DNA of 64,000 bases, taken from Rhynochetos jubatus (taxonomy: Eukaryota; Chordata; Aves; Eurypygiformes; Rhynochetidae). Both the position numbers and the translations under genes were made by a program. The stretch spans positions 14,211,501 through 14,275,500 of the forward strand of contig CM050656.1 in assembly GCA_027574665.1 (NCBI GenBank), read 5' to 3'. The notes under the pieces were generated by a model. The model made no database searches. It worked only from the letters and a program-made list of their open reading frames with translations, and was not told the origin of the DNA. Of this stretch, positions 40,901 to 50,116 are shown piece after piece (within the stretch, counting starts at the first letter, position 1; every line of letters begins with the position of its first letter).

Positions 40901-43299
40901 TGCAGCAAGAACTGTGAATAATGCAATAAAAGTATATAGTAACTGCCTTTGAAGGCTGCACAAGAAAATTAAGAGAAGATGACAAAAAAGGAAGAGATAC
41001 TGTTGTTATTTGCATTCTACCACCTTTGATGGTGCTTCTGAAATATCTACCTGTTTATTTACAGCAAAGTTGTCTGGAGTTGGTCTTTAGTGACAAATTA
41101 GTACAACACAGGTGTGCTTCTGGATTTGTAGCAGGAGGCTTTGAGGATTTGACTATTGTACACTTAATTTGCCAGCCAGCAACATGCTTCCCTAGGTTTC
41201 TTTTTTACATTGTCTTCCCACTGTTTGGAGTTTGATAACTAACGGGTGGGTTGCAAATATCACAGCACATGGAGATGCAGACTGCCATTTTTGTCTCAGC
41301 AAGTATGTTATACCAATGCTTCTGAATTTAAACCCATTGAATATGAGCCAGGGAATCACAATCAGTCATGCAGATTGAAACTTGAAGCAAAAAGAGTATT
41401 TTCATGATTCTCAAACCAACCAGGAGTCCAGGGTTTTAAAACAAACACAGGCTTCAATGCACCTTCAGAATTGCTGGATTCAGTGAGCCAAGGCAGTACT
41501 TCATTTTTCTGCAGCCTTTGAACAGTCAGAGCAACAAAGAGCCTCTAAACAACACTCCTGTGGGGCTCCCACACCTATAGCTTTTGTTTCCAGTCATATC
41601 AGGGACTCTATCAAGCCCAGCCCCATACTGGTTGATTGACAAACTGTGGATGAAAGGAAGAGCTACTGTCCTGATGAAGGACATTAATCCTTCCTCTTGT
41701 TTCTCTCAGCTCTGGCTTAGGGCTATGACCTGTGAAGAGACTTCTCCCCACTGAGAAGGCAGGGATTTCCCAGCCAGGACCTACAGCATAGGCTGTGATG
41801 TGACAATTTTGGCCACTCCTGTTTTCCTTAGTAATAGGAAATTAAGAAAGCTGATCATCAGGCAGTATGAAAAGCTTAGTTCTGCTGGTGTCATTGCTAG
41901 TTTTCACTCCTCCAACACCTTCTGAAGACACCATCCTACTTTGCTATAACTCCACAAAATCGCCTCATTCCACTGAAGCTACTATTTCAGTTATTTGTGT
42001 GTCAGGAGCATGCAGATGTGTACAGGGCTGGGCTGCAGAAATATCTGTCCTGCTTACATCGATGCTTAACATGCCTGTTGCTTTGTAGTAGGCTAACAGT
42101 ACAAAAGTACAATGTGGCCCTTTGTGTTCTGCAAGCTGTACAGGTGTAGGAGCCCTCTTCTATCCCTGTTCTCTGAAAAGAGACAAAAGAGAGGTGGAGG
42201 TTTATATATTTACTTTCCTGACACTATTTCTTGGTCTCCTATCCACCCCTCTACAGCAACTGAAATGCCAGTCTCTCCACCTTTGGCAGACCAATGCTTT
42301 CCTCAGGATGCACTCTACAAGCCTGTGTTTTCCTTCCTTACTCTAACCATGTTTTTACAAGAACACTGAAACATCCGTCTTGAGGTTTTTCTGTTCTTCT
42401 CTTTGGCTTGATCTACCTGATAATGGCATTTTAGCTCCTACCTCCCAGACTGCAGGGTCTTGAAGTACCAACTTCATTGCTTATTTTCAAACAGGCTTGT
42501 TCTCCCATTTCAGGAGAGATGTGTGAAGAAATCTGGCTAGGAAAGAAGGGCACAGTGCAAGTTGTTTGTAGTTTGAGATCTCTGACTCCTTTTATTTCTG
42601 GACAGGGAAACATAACATAAACTCTTTTCCTCTGAACTTTAATAGGCAATAACATATTCTGAGATGTTTTTGTAGTTTATTGCTGTCTTAAAAAAAAGAA
42701 TTTCTGGGAATTTATAGGTCCAAATCAGACCAAACTGACCATTTTTGATTGCTGTAGGATGAGATGCCAAAATCTTACAAGCATATTCAGGAGGAAAGCC
42801 ATGGCATGGTGCTTTTAACTGTTTATGTATGTGATTTGAGATACTGTTGGAAAGAATGGATTTTTCTGGCCTGTATTACCTCACTTGTGGATTAGGGAGA
42901 GACAAATGTATCTGTAGAATTCAAGACATAAAGGTAAGAAAAACTGCAACATGTTTGAGAACTTTAATTTTTAAATAGTTGCTTTGTGGAGCCAGGAGTA
43001 GTAACTGAAGGCTGTGTCTGAATGGAAACAGATACAAGTTCTCCATCCTTCTTACCCATGACAAATTCCATAATATTTTACAGTTCGATGTTGTTTTTAT
43101 ATTTTGGCTTATTTCTGTAGTAAAAGCTTTTAACAAAAATTCACATTCAGGCCTGTTTGTTAGTCCTAGATACTGACAGATGAGAGAACTTTTAGAAGTT
43201 ATTTATGACTTCAAGTGTTAACAGACTGGTTACATGATGGGAAACGAAGAACCCACAATCTCCAGCCTTATCCGTAGTATCATGAACCCCTCGTCTGGC
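28962..43299. other. Intergenic DNA upstream of PTGFR, no gene seen
   Basis: About 14 kb of AT-rich single-copy-looking sequence. A T/G-rich tract at 30,032-30,090 and short A or T runs are the only repeats I can name. All open frames are under about 90 codons and none has a recognisable domain. One at 41,867-42,088 starts with a signal-peptide-like hydrophobic stretch but has no other support. Distal enhancers for PTGFR could lie here but cannot be seen by eye. Confidence 0.55.
30032..30090. repeat. T/G low-complexity tract
   Basis: Runs of T separated by one to four G. It produces a spurious hydrophobic Phe/Leu-rich open frame. Confidence 0.85.
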
Positions 43300-43949
43300 C
43301 TTGTCATATTGCTGCAGCGGTGCAATGGTCCAAGGAACGCCCTTAGTGCCACACGATCCGGCAGGTGCAAGGGGCTCGTGTCTACCGGTGTGCACAGCTG
43401 CATCCCTTGGCTACCTGGGCCTGCCCCTTCCTCAGCTCCCTGTGCGCTGGCGAAGGGGGAGGTTGGGCGAAGGGACGAGGCTGTGGCTGACGACAGGTGT
43501 GGGATCTCGGTTGCCCCGTGAGCTGCTCCTGCCGTGGATGCAGAACTCATCCCGCCTGGCTGCAGTGGCCTTGTCGCCTAGGGCTGTGATGTGACAAGCA
43601 GCTTGGCCCTCCTTGCTGGAGGCCTCTCGCTGCCGCCGGCGCAGCGAGGAGGCTCCGCGCCGGTGGGCGAGGGACGAGCTCCCTGCACCTCTCCCGGCTC
43701 CCGCGGCGGGGGGTGGCCTGAACTCAGGGTTTCCACCTCCTCGGGACAAAGCCGGGCGCTTCCGGAGCTGTGGCCGAATTTGCCTCGCAGCCCTCTCCGG
43801 AAAGGCCTGGCGAAGGGATGCTGGGGCTGGGGGGCAGGTGCCTCGTCCCCGGGCGCACTCGGAGTCCGACGGTCTCCCCGGTGCGGCCCTGGCGGGGAGA
43901 TGGGAGCGGGCAGCGCGACCGCCCCGGCGCTGGAGGGTGGCCGGGCGCC

Positions 43950-44106
43950 GGGCCGGGGGCGGCGATGAAGGGCGGGAGGCCGGGAGGGAAGGCGGAGGGA
44001 AGGCGGGAGGCGGGCGGAGGGGCGGCGGCGGGTCGAGCGGCGGCGGTCGGCGGGGCAGCGCGCTGCGCCGCCGCGCCTCTCGCCAGCGCCGCGGAGCGAA
44101 GCGGAG
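43950..44106 (+). other. PTGFR: Candidate PTGFR non-coding exon 1 (start uncertain)
   Basis: In mammals PTGFR has an untranslated first exon. Here a strong donor, AG|GTGAGC, lies at 44,106/44,107 inside the CpG island, and the acceptor before exon 2 is at 45,345/45,346, giving a first intron of about 1.24 kb. A weaker donor, AG|GTAGGA, at 44,499/44,500 is an alternative end. The transcription start cannot be read from the sequence and the left border given is a guess. Confidence 0.4.
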
Positions 44107-45345
44107 GTGAGCGGCGGCGGGCCGGGCCCGGGAAGGAGCGGTGCGCGCCGGCGGCGCTGGGTGGTGGGAGCCCTGCGGGGTGCGAAGACGCGGAGCCGGG
44201 CGGGTCGGTGGGAGCCGGTACCGGCAGCTGCCGGTGGCACTTGTGCCCGGCGTGGCGGGCTCGCCCCGCCCCCGGTGGCGACGCGCACTTAAGGGCGCTG
44301 CTGGTGGCGAAGGGGCGCTGCGGGGCGGCGCGCAGGAGCGCCGCTGCCTCCCCCCCCTCGGGGTGCGCTCCCCCTCGGGTGCGCTCCCCCTCGGGGTGCG
44401 CTCCCCCTCGGGTGCGCTCCCCCTCGGGTGCGCTCCCCCTCGGGTGCGCTCCCCCTCGGGTGCGCTCCCCACGTGCTCGCGCGGCCGTGCCGAGGGGAGG
44501 TAGGAGGGGAAGGTGCTCCGCCGCAGGACTTTGCCGGCTGCGCTCCCGGTTATCCATCCTGAAGGCTGGACTCACCTTCGGCTGTGGCGTGCCCGGTGTC
44601 AGATCCAGCTCAGTAACTGAGACGCGACCGTCTCCTTGTGTTCGGCGTTACTAAAGCCTGCTCTGTTCTTCTGCATGGGAAGTTTTTGCCAACAGGAATG
44701 TCCTGAGAGTAGAGATGGGAGATAACGTGTGAAGTAACTTGCAGAATTGGCTTCCGAATAAGGGAGCGTCTAAAATGCAAGTTTATGCTTCAGTGAGGGA
44801 ACTGGGGAGTTGGAGACCTCAGTGTTGGTTAGGTTAAAGCTTTAAAACATTGAATTGTGAGAGGAGAAGTACTTGGAGGTTGTTAGGACATTGTTTGAAA
44901 ATAAATGCTTAACAGTGAGAAGAGAAATGGAGTGTGATTATCATCTCAAAACATTCCAGTTTGTGTATTTCACTTTTGACTATGGTTGGGCTGATAAATA
45001 CTTTAGGAGTATGTTGCAAAAACATTTGTTTATATACATAGTTTAAACACCAGAATGTTTTGTATGGTTTCTCTGACGATATGTACATGAGCATTATATA
45101 TTTTATACATTACTTTATGTATCTTACATGTGCAGAGATTACAAAGATACTGTACTGATCTGCACTGCATAATGCATGCAGATAACTTTTATCCTGTGAC
45201 TGATGATGCCATATCATATCACTCAGAAAACCAGAAAATTAGATTTCTACCACAGGCTAATATTGTGGAATTTTTTTGCTTCAAATGTCATTTGGACAGT
45301 GGTATGCCTTTTACAGTGTGTGTATATTTGTTTTTAATATTGCAG
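44107..45345 (+). other. PTGFR: PTGFR intron 1 (inferred)
   Basis: Runs from the GTGAGC donor to the acceptor TTTTTAATATTGCAG. The first 450 bp are still CpG island, including the minisatellite; the rest is AT-rich with nothing notable. Confidence 0.45.
44355..44470. repeat. 16-bp GC-rich minisatellite, seven copies
   Basis: Seven tandem copies of GTGCGCTCCCCCTCGG, with TGCGCTCCCC at 44,364, 44,380, 44,397, 44,413, 44,429, 44,445 and 44,461. The spacing is 16 bp except for one 17-bp interval. It sits in the CpG island downstream of the candidate exon-1 donor. The near-identical copies suggest recent expansion and likely length variation. The repeated Pro-Ser-Gly-Ala pattern in translation is an artefact, because the period is not a multiple of three. 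Confidence 0.9.
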
Positions 45346-45381
45346 ATGCCTTTTGATTGCAAGACTGCTGAAATGTTTTGA
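45346..45381 (+). promoter_or_regulatory. PTGFR: Upstream ORF in PTGFR 5' UTR
   Basis: An ATG forms the very first three bases of exon 2 and opens an 11-codon frame (MPFDCKTAEMF) ending in TGA, 22 nt before the receptor ATG and in a different frame from it. A second ATG lies inside the uORF. If the acceptor at 45,345 is used, ribosomes meet this uORF first. Its start context depends on the exon-1 sequence joined to it. Confidence 0.5.
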
Positions 45382-45403
45382 GGGCTGCCTCTCCTTTCTA
45401 ACC

Positions 45404-46192
45404 ATGAACAGTTCAAAATCACCAGGGCTGGCTGGATTTGGAATCTTAAAAAACACGACCTGCCACACGGAGAAGAAGATTTCAGTTTTCTTTTCAATAA
45501 TCTTCATGACAGTGGGAATTTTGTCCAACAGTCTTGCAATAGCAATTCTCATGAAGGCGTATCAGAGATTTAGACAGAAATCAAAAGCCTCCTTTTTGCT
45601 TCTTGCTAGTGGTTTGGTTGTCACAGATCTCTTCGGCCACCTCATCAACGGAGCCATTGCAGTGTTTGTGTATGCGTCGGATAAAGACTGGATTCGATTT
45701 AACCAGTCCAACATTCTTTGCAGTGTTTTTGGCATCTGTATGGTTTTCTTTGGTTTGTGCCCGCTCTTCCTGGGCAGTGTGATGGCTGTTGAGCGGTGCA
45801 TTGGAGTCACTAAGCCAATATTTCACTCTACGAAAATGACTTCTAAACATGTGAAAATGATGTTGACTATGGTATGTCTGTTTGCTGTTCTTATAGCTTT
45901 GCTGCCTATTCTTAGGTTTAGAGCCTATCAAATTCAAGCATCGAGGACCTGGTGCTTCTATAAAACAGAACATGTTGAGGACTGGGAAGACAGATTTTAT
46001 CTCTTACTTTTTTCTTGCCTTGGGTTACTGGCCCTTGCTATTTCATTCTTGTGCAATGCTGTCACAGGAATTACCCTCTTAAGAGTCAAATTTAAAAGTC
46101 AACAAAGACAAGGCAGATCTCATCATTTTGAAATGATCATTCAGCTCTTGGCTATAATGTGTGTTTCTTGCATTTGCTGGAGTCCATTCCTG
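45404..46192 (+). CDS. PTGFR: Prostaglandin F2-alpha receptor, coding exon 2 (residues 1-263)
   Basis: Encodes the N-terminus through membrane helix 6 of the FP receptor, a Gq-coupled rhodopsin-family GPCR that binds PGF2-alpha at the plasma membrane and raises phospholipase C and calcium signalling (known for the family). Seen here: glycosylation sites N2-S-S and N17-T-T; helix 1 at about residues 26-51 with the conserved GILSNSLAIAIL segment; helix 2 at about 63-90; Cys106 and Cys184 positioned for the extracellular disulfide; E130-R131-C132 in place of DRY; the prostanoid-receptor loop-2 motif around R181-T-W-C-F; helix 5 at about 198-222; and SHHFEMIIQLLAIMCVSCIC in helix 6. The start is the ATG at 45,404 (context AACCATGA), which gives the family's usual short N-terminus; the frame is open a little further up but has no earlier ATG. 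The donor CTG|GTAAGA leaves phase 0, as in mammalian PTGFR. No disruption seen. Confidence 0.97.
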
Positions 46193-46325
46193 GTAAGAGC
46201 CTAACATGTTTGCCAATTTTTAATGCACATCATTGTATAAAAGTTACACTTTGTTATCTCCAGGTTTTAAGGTGCTTTAGCTATGATAACAGCTCCACTC
46301 ACTCTTCAATGTACTAATTTTACAG

Positions 46326-46546
46326 CATATTGCCCATAGTGTATGTACCCATGCATCTCTAACAAAAATGGTAATTATTCTCCTCTCCTTATAATGAGTG
46401 AAATAAGATTGAGTAAGCAAATATATAGGGACTGTGAAGACTTTATTTCCAGTCCTGTGAAGCAGACAGTGGAGGCAGAATGGTGGCTAGAATCAATCAC
46501 AGCAAATACTGAATTTGTCCAAAAATTCAGTGAAATCTTGGAAGTG
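46326..46546 (+). other. Possible alternative PTGFR exon in intron 2
   Basis: Bounded by an acceptor-like TACTAATTTTACAG (including a TACTAAT branch-like motif) and a perfect donor, GTG|GTAAGT. Spliced after exon 2 it would add 22 codons (starting H-I-A-H-S-V-C) and then a TAA, producing a receptor without helix 7. Such C-terminally altered FP forms are known from mammals, but this particular exon is only a sequence-based suggestion. Confidence 0.3.
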
Positions 46547-49465
46547 GTAAGTATGTTTAGTCTGTACTGTGGTTCATATAATTTTTAATTTATGGTAGTC
46601 TGTTTGTTGCTATTGTTCCAGTTTACTGCTACTTGTGAACTGTGTTATGGAAGATAACAGTTAAGAACATAAAAATCCTCTGTTCCATTAGCAGGATATT
46701 AAGGGCTTTGCTTTGGAGCCATGTTAAAAAATAGGTTAAAATAAAAATTGAGTTTAGAGCTGATCAAGCTGGGTTTGCAGCCTGGACAGATGACTAGCAA
46801 AGCTGCTCCGGGCTGTCATGAGCTGTGTCAGCTGTCCCGGCTGCAGTTTAGGACTACTTGCTGGCAACTGCTGTGCCTCTTCCAAGCAGTAAGTGTTGCT
46901 CGTGTTAGTGTGTGCTCCGTCAGTGAGCAGGGTCAAAGGAAGTGGGATTATGGTACGGGAAAGAGTTTGATGGCTTCTGTTGTCTGATGGCATTATAAAA
47001 CTGACATTAACTCTGACTCTTTTTGCTGTAGTAAATTTGACTGAACAAAATTATTTTTTTTACTAGGGTGAGAGAGATTAAGACATAAGTAATATGAAAT
47101 ATTTTGTTTCCTAGAAACAAAGTCCTGTAGTTTTCCACTGATATGAATGAGGAGTAATTTTGGCTTGAGTTCACAAATAAAGAAATTCAAATCTGAGATC
47201 TGAATCAGATACAGCTATATCTCATCCACTCACTGCTTATAGTACAGTATGGGGTTACCTGAACTAGTTCTAAATTAGACATTGGTATTAGCCTAGCCTC
47301 AGCAGTTGGGTGTATCTGGCAGGTAGCATTTAATTAATTCAGTATCGCAGGCTTTAAGGAGGGAGTCTGGATATAAATCTCTGCATCACTGAAATGCACA
47401 ACATCTCTTTCACTTTTGTTCAACACACAATTTCCCCTGCTTCTCTATTGTTTTTCTAGACTTGCTCTGCAGCATAGTTTAAATTCATGTTGTCTTTTGC
47501 CAGGGTCCTGACTGTAGTGTATATAGCATAAACAAAGTTGTCAGAAGAGTATAGTGAGCTTTTGTAGTGAACTTCCAGTTATTTCCAGACACTCAGTCAC
47601 CTCCTGAAATTTGTCTGGGACAATCCACAGAATGGTTTTCAAGAAAAGCAACTTCAATCGTGGTTTTACTTTAATGAAAAAAATAGTATATTATCCTCTG
47701 GTGACATTTATTTTCAGATAAAATAACTGTCCTTAAAGGTTGATATTAATTTGACTTTTAAAAAGCCCTTGCATGGCAAAAGAGCTATAGACACTTTTTA
47801 ATTCAAAAGAGATATTTCATTTATTCAACATATGAAGGAATACTACATTGCAACTACTGTGATTGTTTTTTCAGTGGTGGTAATTTTAAAATTTTTATTA
47901 ACTGTATGAAGATAATTTTTAAAATCTTGACAATCTTTAATAAATTCACAATAGTACTTTTGTTGAAGTATTTAATGTCATCTAAGTTGTAGTTGCAATG
48001 AATTACTATTCCAGATGCAGATTTTTTTTTTAAGAGCTATTTCAGCACTTGGGATTTTCATCAGCTGGTGATAGAGACCACTGAATGACTTCTTGCTTAA
48101 TTTTGTACTTGGTATTTTTGGGGAATGTGTTGGGGAGGGAGGTGATACACAAGCAATTCTGGTTGATTGGGCGGCAGATTTGCCGGTGCTCACTGTGCTT
48201 TCTGGGCTCAGGATGCTTTGCTTCTGGATCTCTTGTAATGCGATGAGCCAAACTATCACCGAAATTAGCCTGGCAGCATGGAAGATAATTCTGCAATATG
48301 GACAAATGTACATTAGAGATGAGAAATGAAAAACAAGTTAGCATAATGTAGGATTTGATTCTTGTAACAAAGTATCAAGGAAGTTTAGCAAATAGTGTCT
48401 CAGCCAAAGAGTTCAATAGTCTGGGAAATGCAGTAAAACGGGGTTCTTGGTAGGTATTACCTTTCTTAGCTATTAGGATTGTAAAGTTTGCATCAAAGAT
48501 AATTTTCTGAATTACCCAATCTTTGTTTTGATAGCATTCTGTTCACTGAATACAAACAAAATTATAAGCACGGTGTTAATTTAATAAGTGTGTATGGACT
48601 GCAGCGGAGCATACAGATGCAGTGGAATAAAGCTGTGCTAGGAAGGTACTACTAAAGCGCTACAATAAAGAGATCCAGGGTTTACCAAGAAATATGATTT
48701 ACAGTGAATTGCTGATGCAAATCTACTTGCCCAATTTATCTGAAACCTCTCAGGGCTTTTAATTTGTGAAATTAATTGTTTAGATTCTGCGATCAGCATA
48801 TACCAATATATATTTCTTGAAATAAATATAAGCAGGTGTTCATAGGTGAAATTATTTGGCAAAGTAGTTAAATGCATGCTTGTTTTGCATTCATTTGCGT
48901 TTTAATTTTTTCCTCAAAGCAAAAGAAGTCAGTGTCAATCTTTGAATTGACAATTTAACCCACATTCTCTATCGCAAGGAGTGTACAGAACAAAATGTTA
49001 TGTGAAAGTGAATTGCCTCAGTATAAATCAACACGATTAGAAACCAAACAAACCTTTGGAAGAGAAACCTTTCCAAAGAGAAACCTTTGGAAGAAAAGGC
49101 GATGCAGTTTATGCCACATATGGTTTGCAGATACAAGAGTTTGGATTTATTTGGTGTGATTATCCATCTGATGAGGGGTTTGCTTTGTTCATTTTTCTTC
49201 TGGTTTTAATCTAGTGTTAGGTCAATTGAGATACGTGCGTGGCTAAGCAAATCAAGTCTATCCAATACTGTAATCCAACTGCAGATATACTTCACTACTA
49301 GAGATTTTTTTTTTTTCATGTGGAATTATATATTCAATCACTGTGCTGTGCTAAAATCACCTTTAGATGATAATCAAGGCAAAAGACACTGGATTGTCCT
49401 TTATGGTACGTGGTGTGGAACTGAACTTTACAGTGGTAGTGAACTTACTTAGGTGCCTTTATGTA

Positions 49466-49471
<6 letters not shown>
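46547..49471. other. PTGFR intron 2, first part: nothing recognised
   Basis: AT-rich. Only a 15/16-bp tandem triplication at 49,050-49,095 stands out. Open frames up to 111 codons (47,978-48,313 minus) lack recognisable domains. Confidence 0.55.
49050..49095. repeat. 15-16 bp tandem repeat, three copies
   Basis: Three consecutive units beginning AAACCTTT at 49,050, 49,065 and 49,081. The middle unit has CC where the outer ones have GG, which also creates a local inverted repeat (CTTTGGAAG against CTTTCCAAAG). Confidence 0.75.

Positions 49472-49508
<37 letters not shown>
49472..49508. repeat. (TA)n microsatellite
   Basis: About 18 uninterrupted TA units, followed by further AT-rich sequence to about 49,545. 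Probably polymorphic. Confidence 0.95.
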
Positions 49509-49510
<2 letters not shown>

Positions 49511-49880
49511 TTTAATATTATATATAATAATACATAATATAATCAATCACCACCTCTATTTTAAGACTCTTGGAGATCTGGAGTGTTTTTCAGAAGCAGA
49601 GCCCTTGTGGAGCTCTGCCTGGGACTGTTATACAGAGACTTTCTTCTCATTTCTTCCTTCTGATTTCTGTCCTGAAGCTCTGTATCGTTTTCTCTTAAAA
49701 AATGAGCAGCTTTTTCAAGTTTTCTGTCACTGTGTGGGAATCTTTTCTTTATGGACTAACAGAATGAGGGGTACTCCCTGATTCTTCCTTTATAGGGGAA
49801 CATTTGTCTCCTTTTGAGGAGTTGAGAGCAGGAGGGAGTTCACAAAAAAAGCAACAAGTGAAATTCATGGGTTCTCTGAT

Positions 49881-50116
49881 AATCATAGAATCCTAGAATG
49901 GTTTGGGTTGGAAGGAACCTTAAAGATCATCTCGTTTCAGCCCCAATGCATTGGTAGGGACACCTTCCACTAGACCAGGTGTCTCCAAGCCTCATCCAGC
50001 CTGGCCTTGAACACTTCCAGGGATGGGGCATCCACAGCTTCTCTGGGCGACCTGTTCCAGTGCCTCACCACCCTCTCTGTGAAGAATTTTTTCCTGATAT
50101 CTAATCTAAATCTACC
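49881..50116 (-). mobile_element. CR1 LINE, 3' end fragment
   Basis: Minus-orientation CR1: inverted octamers (AATCATAGAATCCTAGAATGG), the box GGTTGGAAGGAACCTTAAAG, then GCCTCATCCAGCCTGGCCTT, CCTGTTCCAGTGCCTCACCA and the CCTGATATCTAATCTAAATC segment. About 235 bp, 5' truncated, within PTGFR intron 2. It covers the same part of CR1 as the copy at 21,514, in the opposite direction. Confidence 0.92.

Larger units (their letters stand above)
43300..44560 (+). promoter_or_regulatory. PTGFR: CpG island, likely PTGFR promoter
   Basis: An abrupt change from AT-rich flanks to very GC- and CpG-rich DNA, ending about 0.8 kb before the first coding exon. It contains an Sp1-type GC box (GCCCCGCCCC at 44,263-44,272), an E-box CACGTG at 44,470-44,475 and many CG dinucleotides, with no clear TATA box, as in a CpG-island promoter. 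Long open frames on both strands (up to 346 codons, 43,432-44,472 minus) are a by-product of the lack of AT-rich stop codons: they are Pro/Arg/Ala low-complexity and overlap each other. Assignment to PTGFR rests on position and orientation. A divergent minus-strand transcript is also possible. Confidence 0.75.

Noticed and set aside
43432..44472. 346-codon minus-strand open frame (and overlapping frames of 236-294 codons)
   Set aside because: Low-complexity Pro/Arg/Ser/Ala composition caused by the CpG island and the 16-bp minisatellite. Mutually overlapping frames exist on both strands and no domain is visible.
45356..45403. Upstream extension of the PTGFR reading frame in exon 2
   Set aside because: In frame and open, but without an ATG. 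The ATG at 45,404 gives the usual FP N-terminus length.
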